Source: Paraburkholderia eburnea (GTDB lineage: Bacteria; Pseudomonadota; Gammaproteobacteria; Burkholderiales; Burkholderiaceae). Taken from it: 64,000 bases of DNA. The notes below the pieces were generated by a model that worked only from the letters and a program-made list of their open reading frames with translations, made no database searches and had not been told where the DNA came from. Numbering within the stretch: the first letter of the stretch is position 1; every line of letters begins with the position of its first letter. Made by a program: the position numbers and the translations under genes. The stretch lies in contig NZ_PQGA01000028.1 in the NCBI RefSeq assembly GCF_002917095.1, positions 1 to 64,000 of the forward strand, read 5' to 3'. Below are positions 35,855 to 44,069 of this stretch, in pieces.

Positions 35855-38347
35855 GTGAAAATGACCCAATACGCGACCAAAGTCGCGACCCAAACCGCGA
35901 CCAGCAACGGCTACCACAGCCTCGCGCGCCGCACGCTCATCGCGGGCGCCGTGCTCGCCGCCTTCGCGTTCAATCTCGCCGGCACCGATGCCCTCGCGCA
36001 GTCCGCGCCGCAAGCCGCGCCGGGCGCGGCTCCGGTGGGCAATCCGGTGGGCGACCCGCCCTCGCGCGTCGCGCGTCTCGACTACATGGCCGGCGACGTC
36101 ACGACCGAGCCGGCCGGCGCGACCGACTGGTCCTATGCCCAACTGAACCGCCCGCTCACGACCGGCGACCAGTTGTGGAACGACCGCAACGCGCGCTCGG
36201 AGATGCACATCGGCTCGACGGCCGTGCGCCTGGGGCCGCAGACGAGCCTCGACGTGCTCAATCTCGACGACGCGAGTGCGCAGCTCAAAGTCGCCCAAGG
36301 CACGCTTTCGACGCGCGTGCGCGCGTTGCCCGCCGGTGCCTCGTACGAAATCGATACGCCCAATCTCGCGCTCGGCCTGAACGGTCCGGGCGACTATCGC
36401 GTGGACGTCGCGCCCGACGGCAGCGCCACCACCGTGACCGTGCGCAGCGGCAGCGTGACCGTCTACGGCGAAAACGGCCAGATGCCGATGCAGGCCGGCC
36501 AGCAGATCCGCTTCGCGGGCACCGCGCTGCAGCAGGTTGCGAGCGTTGCGGCCCCGCCGCCCGACGCCTTCGACCAGTGGGCGCTCGCGCGCGACGAGGC
36601 CGAAGACCGCTCGGTGTCGGCGCGCTACGTTTCGCGTGACATTCCCGGCTATCAGGATCTGGACGCCAACGGCACGTGGCGCGAAAGCCCGCAGTACGGC
36701 GAGGTGTGGGTGCCGAACGCCGAACCGACCGGCTGGGCGCCTTATCACGACGGTCACTGGGTCTGGCAGGCGCCGTGGGGCTGGACGTGGGTCGATGACG
36801 CGCCGTGGGGCTTCGCGCCCTATCACTATGGCCGCTGGGCGCAGGTCGACGACTCATGGGCGTGGGTGCCGGGGCCGATCGTCGAAAGCGCGCCGCCGGT
36901 CTATGCGCCGGCGCTCGTCGCCTTCGTGGGTAGCGGCGGCCCGGGTGGCGGAGGCGACTGGGGTGTGAATCTGGCCATCGGCGGCGCGGCGGCGGCCGGC
37001 GTCGCGTGGTTCGCGCTCGGGCCGGGCGAAGCGTGGCATCCGGGCTGGGGCGGCTGGAGCCCGCACTACTATCAGCGCGTCAACCAGACGGTGGTGGTCA
37101 ACAACTACCGCCAGAACGTCAACGTTCATAACACCTACATCAACTACCGCGTGCCGGGCGCCGTCACGGCCGTTCCCGCGACCGCCTTCGTGCACGGCCA
37201 GCCCACCGCGCGCTTCGCGCAGCACGTCGATCCGCGTCAGTGGCAAAACGCGCGTATCCAGCCGGGCACGCCTGGCATCGCGCCGGTCCAGGGCAGCTTC
37301 GGTGCAAACATGCGCCGCGCCGACTATCGGCCGCCTGCCTCGCTCAACCAGCGTCAGGTCGTGGCGACGCGTGCGCCGGTCGCGCCGCCCGCGTTCCACG
37401 ACAACCTGGCGCAACGCTTTGCCCATGGCGGCGGCACGGTGCCGGGCGCGGGTGCGCCGGTCGTGCGCGTGTCGGCGCCGGCGCATGCGTCGTTCGCACC
37501 GTTCTCGAACGCGTCGCATGGCGGATGGCCGCAGCAGAACGTGCGCGTCGTGGCGCCCCGCTCGCCTGAAATCAACGCGTCGGGACGTCCGAATGGCGCG
37601 CCGGGAGCGCAGGATGTTCCGCGCGCGCCTGGCATGACGATGCAGAACACGGTGCATGGTCCGAACGAGCCGATGGGCCAGCACGGTCAACCGAACTTCG
37701 CGCCCAATGCCAACGCGATGGCGGCAGGCGGTCACGCTCCGGCCGGCGCGCAGCCGAACGAAGCGCATGGCGTGCCGCGCCCGCCGCAGTTCGCGGGCCA
37801 TCCCGAAGCCGGTCAGCCGCAGGCGGCGATGAGCGGCCGTGCGCCGCAAGCCGGTCCGCAAGCCGAGGCGCATCAGCCCGAATGGACCCAGCCCCATACG
37901 CCGATGGCGATGCGCGGCCAGCCGGGCGCGAACGAAGCGGGCCGCGGGCAGACGCTTGCCACGCAGCAACCGCGCGAGGCCGCGCCGCAGCGCGCACCCG
38001 AAGCCCAGGCCCGCCCGGAGCAACGCGCGGAGCCGCGCCCGGAACCGCAACCGCAGGCTCATGCGGATATCCGCCCGCAGCAGCAGGCCCAACAGCCGCG
38101 TGAGGAATTCCACCCGCAGGCGCAAGCCCAGCCGCGCGCGGAACCCCGCCCGCAGCAGCAGGCGCGCGAGGAATTCCATTCGCAGCCGCAACCGCGCGCG
38201 CAGCCCCAGCCCCAACAGCGCGCGGAATTCCACCCACAGCCGCAAGCTCAGCCGCAACCGCAGCCGCGCGTGGAACCGCGTCCGCAACCCCAGCCGCACC
38301 CGCAGGAACACGCGGGCGGCAACCGCGACGATCATCACCACGGCTAA
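35855..38347 (+). CDS. Exported FecR-domain / DUF6600 protein with Gln/Pro repeat tail
   Basis: An 830-residue exported protein. After a signal peptide (cleaved near ALAQ, about residue 47) comes a FecR-like beta domain (about 70-230; LDYMAGDVTTEPAG, LVNLDDASAQL-type strands and TVRSGSVTVYGENG). A DUF6600-type region with repeated Trp/Gly/Tyr motifs follows (about 270-345; GWAPYHDGHWVWQAPWGWTW and DDSWAWVPGP), then a long low-complexity half rich in Pro, Gln, Ala, Arg, with three EFH(P/S)Q repeats near the end and a His-rich terminus. The start is GTG at 35855 behind GGAGAA. No sigma/anti-sigma pair is adjacent, so it is unlikely to be a FecR-type signalling partner; a structural envelope role is more likely. 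Confidence 0.8.
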   Translation: MKMTQYATKVATQTATSNGYHSLARRTLIAGAVLAAFAFNLAGTDALAQSAPQAAPGAAPVGNPVGDPPSRVARLDYMAGDVTTEPAGATDWSYAQLNRPLTTGDQLWNDRNARSEMHIGSTAVRLGPQTSLDVLNLDDASAQLKVAQGTLSTRVRALPAGASYEIDTPNLALGLNGPGDYRVDVAPDGSATTVTVRSGSVTVYGENGQMPMQAGQQIRFAGTALQQVASVAAPPPDAFDQWALARDEAEDRSVSARYVSRDIPGYQDLDANGTWRESPQYGEVWVPNAEPTGWAPYHDGHWVWQAPWGWTWVDDAPWGFAPYHYGRWAQVDDSWAWVPGPIVESAPPVYAPALVAFVGSGGPGGGGDWGVNLAIGGAAAAGVAWFALGPGEAWHPGWGGWSPHYYQRVNQTVVVNNYRQNVNVHNTYINYRVPGAVTAVPATAFVHGQPTARFAQHVDPRQWQNARIQPGTPGIAPVQGSFGANMRRADYRPPASLNQRQVVATRAPVAPPAFHDNLAQRFAHGGGTVPGAGAPVVRVSAPAHASFAPFSNASHGGWPQQNVRVVAPRSPEINASGRPNGAPGAQDVPRAPGMTMQNTVHGPNEPMGQHGQPNFAPNANAMAAGGHAPAGAQPNEAHGVPRPPQFAGHPEAGQPQAAMSGRAPQAGPQAEAHQPEWTQPHTPMAMRGQPGANEAGRGQTLATQQPREAAPQRAPEAQARPEQRAEPRPEPQPQAHADIRPQQQAQQPREEFHPQAQAQPRAEPRPQQQAREEFHSQPQPRAQPQPQQRAEFHPQPQAQPQPQPRVEPRPQPQPHPQEHAGGNRDDHHHG

Positions 38348-38413
38348 AGGGTTAAGGGGCCAGGGCCTAAAGAAGTCGCCGCCAGCCAGACCACCGACTG
38401 GTGGCACGGAAGC

Positions 38414-38449
38414 AAAAAGCCCGCGAACGTCACCGTTCGCGGGCTTTTT
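38414..38449. terminator. Bidirectional terminator between the FecR gene and thyA
   Basis: A stem of 16 bp (AAAAAGCCCGCGAACG and its complement) with a TCAC loop has A-run and T-run on either side. It serves the plus-strand FecR-domain gene and the minus-strand thyA. Confidence 0.9.
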
Positions 38450-38470
38450 CAATCCGGCGCATCACAAACG

Positions 38471-39442
38471 TTACACCGCCATCGGCGCGCTCAAATGCTC
38501 GTGATGCCGGTAACCGGCCAGCGAAAAGTCCGACGGCTCGACCTTCTCCAGCCACTCCGGCTCATACACGCCCGTTTTCGCGAAATCGGGCACGCGATCG
38601 GCGATTTCCAGGCGCGGGCTCTCGAACGGCTCGCGGCGCAACTGCTCGTTGAGCATGTCGAGCTGGTTCTCGTAGATATGCGCGTCGCCGATGAAATACG
38701 TAAACCAGCGCGGCGTATAGCCCGTCAGACGCCCGACGAGATGCAGCAGCACGGCGCCTTCGGTCAGATTGAACGGCGTGCCGAGGCCCACGTCGTTGCT
38801 GCGGATGTACAGGCAGAGCGAAATTTCGCGCTTCGCCGGGTTCGGCAGGAACTGGTAAAGCAGGTGGCAGGCGGGCAGCGCGATCTCTTCGAGCACGGCC
38901 GGGTTCCACGCATGAAACAGAATCCGACGGTCGGCGGGATTGTTCATGATGGTGTCGAGGCACTGGCGCAGCTGGTCGATCGCCTTGTAAAGCAGCACCT
39001 TCGGCTGACCGTCCTCGCTGAATTCGGTCACGCGCGCGTAACCGCGCGATTCAGCGTCGGCGATCCGCGCCGTCGCGCTCGCGTCGAGCACCTTGTAGGC
39101 CGGCCACTGGCGCCACTGCACGCCGTAGACGTCGCCCAGATCGTCCGTGCCCTGGCGGTACGGGTTGGCGAGCCACTGGGCGTTGTCGTTGGCGTTGGCG
39201 TCCCAGACCTTGCAGCCGAGCGCACGGAAGTCAGCGGCGCTGCGCGAGGCGCGCATAAAGCCGATCAGCTCACCCACGGCCGACTTGAACGCGAGCTTTT
39301 TGGTCGTGACAGCCGGGAAGCCCTGCTGGAGGTCGAAGCGCAGCATCGCGCCCGGCATGCTGATCGTGCGGATGCCGGTGCGGTTTTCCTGCCAGCTGCC
39401 GGTGTCGAGGATCGAGCGGACGAGCTCGAGATACTGTTTCAT
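38471..39442 (-). CDS. thyA: Thymidylate synthase
   Basis: Methylates dUMP to dTMP using methylenetetrahydrofolate, which it turns into dihydrofolate. The 323-residue product has the catalytic Cys192 in LPACHLLYQF, the Arg in DRRILFHAWNP, and RSNDVGLGTPFN and GDAHIYENQLDML in the C-terminal half. It is about 55 residues longer than E. coli ThyA, from an insertion around residues 75-155, as in the longer ThyA subtype. FolA, which regenerates tetrahydrofolate, lies about 11.4 kb away beyond the amyloid block. Confidence 0.95.
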   Translation of the reverse strand: MKQYLELVRSILDTGSWQENRTGIRTISMPGAMLRFDLQQGFPAVTTKKLAFKSAVGELIGFMRASRSAADFRALGCKVWDANANDNAQWLANPYRQGTDDLGDVYGVQWRQWPAYKVLDASATARIADAESRGYARVTEFSEDGQPKVLLYKAIDQLRQCLDTIMNNPADRRILFHAWNPAVLEEIALPACHLLYQFLPNPAKREISLCLYIRSNDVGLGTPFNLTEGAVLLHLVGRLTGYTPRWFTYFIGDAHIYENQLDMLNEQLRREPFESPRLEIADRVPDFAKTGVYEPEWLEKVEPSDFSLAGYRHHEHLSAPMAV

Positions 39443-40158
39443 GCGGAGTCCCTGAACGAGGTGCGAATGCCCCGTGCGGCGTCAAAAGCGAGATTCTATA
39501 GCAAGCCGGCGATCGCTGATCGAGGGCCATTTCGGCGCCGGGGAGCGGCGCGCGGCACTTTACCGGAACGCGGGCAAGACGGCTAATACGTGATTAAGGT
39601 CGGCATGCCCGATGTTACGGAACACAATTCGGGAACATCCGTATGTATGGGAACATATTTTGCTCGATTTACCGGCAAAGCCTCCAGAAACCATTCAAGC
39701 GGAAAATAATGCCGGTAATTGCAGTAGCATTAATCAGCGAAAATCGGCCTGAAATAATGACAATCCCGTACAAACCACTACGGGCGTATTCGTTTAAAAG
39801 TCATGAAAAATTATGCGGAAAATAAATCGGCAATCGGACGTGACTCGCGCGCGGCACAAGCCTTTTGAGGCTTCGCGGCATAGTGCGCACGAAAAAATTA
39901 AAACTGGGGAATGAACAGAAAAGAACAGGAAAACCCGATATCGCGAACCAGGCGGCCCGCACCCGCGAGCCGCCCACCCGCACGAGCCGCGCCCCCGCGC
40001 CAGCCCGCTTGCACCCCTGACACCCTCATGGCCTCTGCAGGCTCTTCGTCAGCGCTTATATCAAAGCTTACGACCGCTACGAACGCTTCAACATCCAGCC
40101 AGCCACCGATCGGGATCGCTGGTGGCCGCTATTTGGTCCCCCTCTTACGAAGCCCGGT
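39443..40158. other. AT-richer intergenic region at the left edge of the amyloid block
   Basis: In this 716-base stretch, 39600-39905 is visibly richer in A and T than the surrounding genome, with many AATAAT/GAAAAT-type runs. No convincing gene was found; a 60-codon open frame at 39643-39825 lacks a Shine-Dalgarno and typical codon use. Around 40021-40150 the plus strand reads like decayed coding sequence (AYIKAYDRYERF) without a start. Such composition fits a junction or remnant of insertion. Confidence 0.5.
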
Positions 40159-41550
40159 TCAGGCTCCGCCCCCCGAAACCAGTCCGCCCGGATGCGGCGC
40201 GAGCGGGTCGCTTTCCATATGCCGCATGCCATGCGAGCACAGCAGCCGGTACAAGGTCACACGCGAAATGCCGAGTTCCTGCGCCGCGTCGCCCAGACGG
40301 CCGCGATGGCGCAGCAAGGCCAGTTCGATCGCCTGGCGCTCCGCCGCTTCGCGCGCCTGCGCGAGCGACACCGGCACGACTTCGACGTAATCGCCCAGTT
40401 CCAGATCGCGCGCCCCGATGGCGCGCCCTTCCGACATGACGATGGCGCGGCGCACGCGGTTAATCAGTTCGCGCACATTGCCGGGCCAACTGTAGTTATG
40501 CAGCGCGGCGATAGCGTCGGGCGAGAAGCCGCGCAGGCGGCGCGCGCCGTCTTTCTTGAAACGTTCGAGCATGTGGCGGGCGAGCAGTTCGATATCCTTG
40601 CCGCGCGCGCGCAGCGGCGGCTCATCGATCTGCAGCACGCACAGGCGGTGGTACAAATCCTGCCGGAAGCGCCCTTCCACCATCGCCGCGCGCATGTCCA
40701 CGTGCGTCGCCGAGATGATGCGTACGTCCACCGGCATCGATTGATGGCCGCCCAGACGCTCGATCTTGCCTTCCTGCAGAAAGCGCAGCAGGCTGGCCTG
40801 ACTTTCCATCGGCAAATCGCCGATTTCGTCGAGAAACAAGGTACCGCCGTTGGCCGCCTCGACGCGGCCGATCTTGCGCTGGCTCGCGCCGGTGAAGGCG
40901 CCGCGCTCGTAACCGAACAGCTCGGATTGCAGCAGATGCGGCGGAATCGCCCCGCAGTTGATCGGCACGAAAGGGGCGCTGCGGCGCGACGAGCGCTCGT
41001 GGATGGCGACCGCCGTGAGTTCCTTGCCGGTGCCCGACTCGCCCGAGATGAATACCGGCGCATCGGTCATCGCGACCTTGCGGATCGAGCGGAACAGCGC
41101 GAGCATCGCCTCGCACGAGCCCACCATTTCGCCTTCGGCGCCGCCCGTGGTGTCGTTCGAGGCGGCTTCGACCAGCGAAACCATGCCATAGGCGTGACCG
41201 ACGGAATCGACGATGCGCTCGCCGCTCCACGGCACCGTTACGTAATCGAAACAGTAATCGCGCACCAGACGGCGCAGATTGGCGTCCTGCAACTGGCCCG
41301 TGGTGGTCGCGGCGACCCAGCCGACGTTCGGCAACGTCAGGCAAGGCTCGAATGCGCCGATCTCATGCAGATGGAACTGGCTCGACAGGTCGAGCAGACC
41401 GCCTGCGGGCATGCCCGCGCGCAGCGCGCGCCGCGCGTCCCGGGCATTGCCGACGATCTCGACCTGCCAGCCGCGCTCGTGGAACCGCTCGTTCAGCGCT
41501 TCGTTGGGACTGCGTGTCACGTAAACCAACTGCCGCGTTGCGGATTCCAT
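40159..41550 (-). CDS. Sigma-54 enhancer-binding regulator (VpsR-type), divergent from fap operon
   Basis: A 463-residue transcription activator. The N-terminal domain (about 6-130) resembles the degenerate receiver-like VpsR domain. The central AAA+ domain has Walker A GESGTGKE (170-177), the sigma-54 contact loop GAFTGA (217-222) and Walker B GGTLFLDEIGD, and ends with the Fis-type helix-turn-helix LGISRVTLYRLL. It should activate sigma-54 promoters, probably the one at 42133. AGAGGA precedes the ATG. The ATPase and HTH parts closely match the regulator at 49029, so the two are paralogues. In Vibrio and Burkholderia, VpsR/BerB-like relatives control biofilm genes, some through cyclic di-GMP; ligand binding here is inferred only. 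Confidence 0.9.
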   Translation of the reverse strand: MESATRQLVYVTRSPNEALNERFHERGWQVEIVGNARDARRALRAGMPAGGLLDLSSQFHLHEIGAFEPCLTLPNVGWVAATTTGQLQDANLRRLVRDYCFDYVTVPWSGERIVDSVGHAYGMVSLVEAASNDTTGGAEGEMVGSCEAMLALFRSIRKVAMTDAPVFISGESGTGKELTAVAIHERSSRRSAPFVPINCGAIPPHLLQSELFGYERGAFTGASQRKIGRVEAANGGTLFLDEIGDLPMESQASLLRFLQEGKIERLGGHQSMPVDVRIISATHVDMRAAMVEGRFRQDLYHRLCVLQIDEPPLRARGKDIELLARHMLERFKKDGARRLRGFSPDAIAALHNYSWPGNVRELINRVRRAIVMSEGRAIGARDLELGDYVEVVPVSLAQAREAAERQAIELALLRHRGRLGDAAQELGISRVTLYRLLCSHGMRHMESDPLAPHPGGLVSGGGA

Positions 41551-41722
41551 TATTCAGATCCTCTTGCCAACACATGGTTGCGGAATGACGGCACGCTCCT
41601 GATGTCCTGATGTACAGACACGCAGCAAACGCACCGTGCGTCCGGCACCGATGGACCAGACGACACAATAGCTTTTGCTGACAGTGAATCCCCGAGCTGC
41701 GACGTGTGTATGTCAACAACCT

Positions 41723-41742
41723 GCCCGTGGCCGGGCTTTTTT
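41723..41742 (+). terminator. Terminator-like hairpin inside the regulatory region
   Basis: GCCCG (41723-41727) pairs with CGGGC (41732-41736) and is followed by six T residues. No gene ends here on the plus strand, so it either ends an unseen short RNA or is fortuitous. Confidence 0.4.
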
Positions 41743-42041
41743 GTTTTTCGGCTTTACGCTTTTTTCTGAAGCTTACTATATACGCCCGGGGCTTGGATAG
41801 AAAATATGCGGCGTGAATGGATAAGGGTACGATGGAAAGGTTTCCATTAGCATTTCTCACCGAATCTTCCCGAATTCACCTGAATCATAAGAAGAAAATG
41901 ATTACGGACATTTCCGTTATCTGCGTTCCCGCAGCGTTCCCGCCGCCGATCATTACGTAACGTCATTACGTAACAAAAAAATCGCGCAAACGTTCTCCTC
42001 TGAAACTCCCGAACGAAATTCAGTGGTTAAAAGAGGCTAAC

Positions 42042-42057
42042 GTTTCAGCGCTGAAAC
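42042..42057. promoter_or_regulatory. Candidate enhancer-binding site (16-bp palindrome)
   Basis: GTTTCAGC is followed directly by its complement GCTGAAAC. Its centre is about 110 bases before the predicted start of transcription, the usual distance for sigma-54 activator sites. A related half-site (CTGAAAC) lies at 42000-42006. Confidence 0.55.
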
Positions 42058-42132
42058 ATTTTCTTGAATATCCGCGATTCAAAGCCCGCAGAAAATATCG
42101 ACGGCCCCGTCCTGTCAACGGTTTCCGGGACA

Positions 42133-42148
42133 TGGCACATGTTTCGCT
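42133..42148 (+). promoter_or_regulatory. Sigma-54 (-24/-12) promoter of the fap-like operon
   Basis: TGGCACATGTTTCGCT has the invariant GG and GC dinucleotides separated by 10 bases and a full TGGCAC -24 box. Transcription would start near 42159, only about 17 bases before the ATG at 42176 and just ahead of its AGGAGA. Two sigma-54 activator genes flank the operon. Confidence 0.8.
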
Positions 42149-42175
42149 AAATGTCTTCGCACCAGGAGACACGCC

Positions 42176-42805
42176 ATGCGACTCATTCCTTCGAACGTCC
42201 AGCTCAGCGCAGTCAGTCGCGCCACCGCTCTCGTGGCCGTGCTGATTCCCGCTGCGCTCCTCGCTGTCGCGCCGTCGGTGTATGCGCAAACCGCCACGGA
42301 TGCGGCGAGCGCCTCCTTCGTCACGGCGAGCGTGAACGCCGATGTCGTTCCTGCAACAACTGCAGCAGGCAGCACCTTGAGCGCCCCGGCGATTGATGCC
42401 GGCGTGCAGGCCGGCATCGAAGCGGGAATGCAACCGGCGACGCTGATTATGAGCACGGCCAGCACGGCCGCCGCCGTCGACAAAAGCGCCGACGACGGCA
42501 TGAACAACGGCACGAACGACGCGAACGGCGCAAACCTGAGCGCCGCCGCGCCGCTCGCCGCCGATCCGGGCCCCGCCGGCGACGAACCGGTGATCGCGGG
42601 CGTCGGCTCGATCGACGACCAGACGCTCTCGCATCAGCGCGGCGGCGCGATCGGCATGTTGATGGTGGCCGCCACCCCGCAGCTCATGCGCGGCGGCAAC
42701 AGCGTGACGCTCTGGGACGAAATCGCCCCGCCCGCCCCGCTGCCGATTCCAGTGGATAGCGGTCAGGCGGCGCAAGGCAACATCGCCAGCTACACCCGTA
42801 AGTGA
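42176..42805 (+). CDS. Exported protein, first gene of the fap-like operon
   Basis: A 209-residue secreted protein with a signal peptide (about 1-38, ending VYAQ). The mature part is rich in Ala, Asp and Asn. Residues 147-157 (DDQTLSHQRGG) form a double-glycine-like motif also seen in related form in two other exported proteins of the operon, followed by a hydrophobic stretch AIGMLMVAATPQLM. AGGAGA precedes the ATG by 6 bases and the sigma-54 promoter is just upstream. It has no counterpart in the six-gene Pseudomonas operon as far as I can tell, so I give no gene name. It may be cargo, chaperone or minor fibre component. Confidence 0.75.
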   Translation: MRLIPSNVQLSAVSRATALVAVLIPAALLAVAPSVYAQTATDAASASFVTASVNADVVPATTAAGSTLSAPAIDAGVQAGIEAGMQPATLIMSTASTAAAVDKSADDGMNNGTNDANGANLSAAAPLAADPGPAGDEPVIAGVGSIDDQTLSHQRGGAIGMLMVAATPQLMRGGNSVTLWDEIAPPAPLPIPVDSGQAAQGNIASYTRK

Positions 42806-42924
42806 AACAGATTAACGCGGTCGAACATACGCAGCAATCCAGAGACAGGACCCGCGTCGCAAGCGGCGCGGTTCGGGAGCGGAGGACGAACAGTCGCCGC
42901 CCCGAGGGCAAGACGGAGACCAAC

Positions 42925-43434
42925 ATGAATGTTCGCTTTACGACGCCAGGCGTGCGCCGGCGTTGCGCGCGGATCGCAGCGGTCCTGAGCGGTGTGTGCG
43001 CGGCGACGCTCGCGGCAGGCGTCAGCGCGCAGGTGACCAACCCCGGCGACATCATCGTCGAGCGCGACATCACGCCGCGCAGCGCGTTCGCCACTGTTCC
43101 GAAGAGCCAGGACCCGGTACTCGTGCGCGCCACCACGTTCCCGAAGAACTCGTTCGACCCGGCCATGGCCACGCTCGTCAACGATACGGATTTGACCAAC
43201 GCCCACGGCAACTCGGGTGTGAACACGAGCGGCGCGATAGCAGGCGAAGCCGCGGGCGTGCAGGCCATCAACCGGATCCTCGTGGGCAACGCGGCAGGCG
43301 GCTCGAACAACGCGCTCGGCGCGGGCGGCGGCGCAACGGCGGTAGGCGGTATCGGCAACACGATTTCCAGCACCGTCACCGGCGCACTGGCGCCGCTCAC
43401 CAGCGCACTCGGTTCCCTTGGAGCAGTGAAATGA
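42925..43434 (+). CDS. Exported protein at the FapA position
   Basis: A 169-residue protein with a basic N-terminus and signal peptide (cleaved near GVSAQ, residue 36). The middle holds NDTDLTNAHGN (86-96), which fits the [DN]-D-x-x-L-x4-G-[GKN] motif shared with two other operon proteins. The C-terminal third is rich in Gly, Ala and Asn. GGAGA precedes the ATG at 42925; the frame is open further upstream but without a good start. Its stop overlaps the next gene (ATGA). By position it corresponds to FapA, a periplasmic chaperone-like protein in Pseudomonas, but similarity is too weak to be sure. Confidence 0.7.
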   Translation: MNVRFTTPGVRRRCARIAAVLSGVCAATLAAGVSAQVTNPGDIIVERDITPRSAFATVPKSQDPVLVRATTFPKNSFDPAMATLVNDTDLTNAHGNSGVNTSGAIAGEAAGVQAINRILVGNAAGGSNNALGAGGGATAVGGIGNTISSTVTGALAPLTSALGSLGAVK

Positions 43435-44042
43435 TTCGTCGTCCAAAACTTCTGGCCACGCTTGCGCTCGCAACCGTTTCCGTTGCGCTCGCAACCAGCG
43501 CGCACGCGCAGGCCACCGTCGGCGCCATCGCCGTGATCGCGCCGAATGCCGCGACCTCGACGACGGGCGCGCTGACCGTGAACGAAGCGGCCGGACTCGA
43601 CAACGCGCAAGGCAATCAGCTGACCATCGCCACGGGCGGCTCGGTCGGCAATCTGAATCTGGATGACCAAAGCACCTCGACCCGCGCGCGGCTGAACAAC
43701 GCCAGCGCGCTCATCGGCTCGGGGGCTTTCTCCAACACGTCCGGCGCCATGATGATCAACCAGGCGGCAGGCGTGGGCAATATCCAGCGCAACAGTGCGC
43801 AGATCGGCACTGGGGCGTTCGGAGTCGCGATGCTCTCGGACGGCGAACTGTCCGCGGTCACCGCTCAGAACGGCAACAAGGCAAGCCAGGCAGGCCAGGC
43901 AGGCGGCATTCGTGAGGTACGCATCGATGGTGCGACCTTCAGGAATGCAACGGGCCTCGTGCAGGTGAACCAGACGGCCGGTGCCGGTAATGCAACGGCG
44001 AACAGTTTTGTGCTCCGTCCCCCGGCGGGCACTCTTTTCTAA
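43431..44042 (+). CDS. fapB: FapB-like amyloid repeat protein
   Basis: A 203-residue exported protein (signal peptide to about residue 26, AHA-Q). Three imperfect repeats at about 44-62, 103-121 and 173-191 follow the pattern G-x3-(V/I)-N-(E/Q)-(A/T)-A-G-x2-N-x3-N: VNEAAGLDNAQGN, INQAAGVGNIQRN and VNQTAGAGNATAN. This is the type of strand-turn-strand repeat found in the Fap functional amyloids, with linkers of about 40-50 residues. Order and size match FapB, the minor or nucleating subunit. It is coupled to the preceding gene by a 4-base overlap and followed 27 bases later by the FapC-like gene. Confidence 0.78.
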   Translation: MIRRPKLLATLALATVSVALATSAHAQATVGAIAVIAPNAATSTTGALTVNEAAGLDNAQGNQLTIATGGSVGNLNLDDQSTSTRARLNNASALIGSGAFSNTSGAMMINQAAGVGNIQRNSAQIGTGAFGVAMLSDGELSAVTAQNGNKASQAGQAGGIREVRIDGATFRNATGLVQVNQTAGAGNATANSFVLRPPAGTLF

Positions 44043-44069
44043 CTGACCACTCAAGTATCGGAGCGAAAC

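Larger units (their letters stand above)
41551..42175. promoter_or_regulatory. Divergent regulatory region of the fap-like operon
   Basis: A 625-base region, AT-richer than average, separates the minus-strand regulator from the first operon gene. It contains a 7-2-7 palindrome ATGGAAA / TTTCCAT (41832-41847), two copies of CATTACGTAAC 13 bp apart (41951-41974), each centred on the 8-bp palindrome TTACGTAA, a perfect 16-bp palindrome (42042-42057) and a sigma-54 promoter (42133-42148). A short terminator-like hairpin lies at 41723. No gene was recognised. Confidence 0.7.

Noticed and set aside
36854..38452. 532-codon open frame antisense to the FecR/DUF6600 gene
   Set aside because: Leu/Arg-rich low complexity produced by the repeat tail on the other strand.
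39643..39825. 60-codon open frame in the AT-rich region
   Set aside because: No Shine-Dalgarno, no similarity by eye; kept only as non-coding AT-rich sequence.
40192..41610. 472-codon plus-strand open frame over the divergent sigma-54 regulator
   Set aside because: The minus strand encodes a full AAA+ regulator with all motifs; the plus-strand frame has no recognisable feature.
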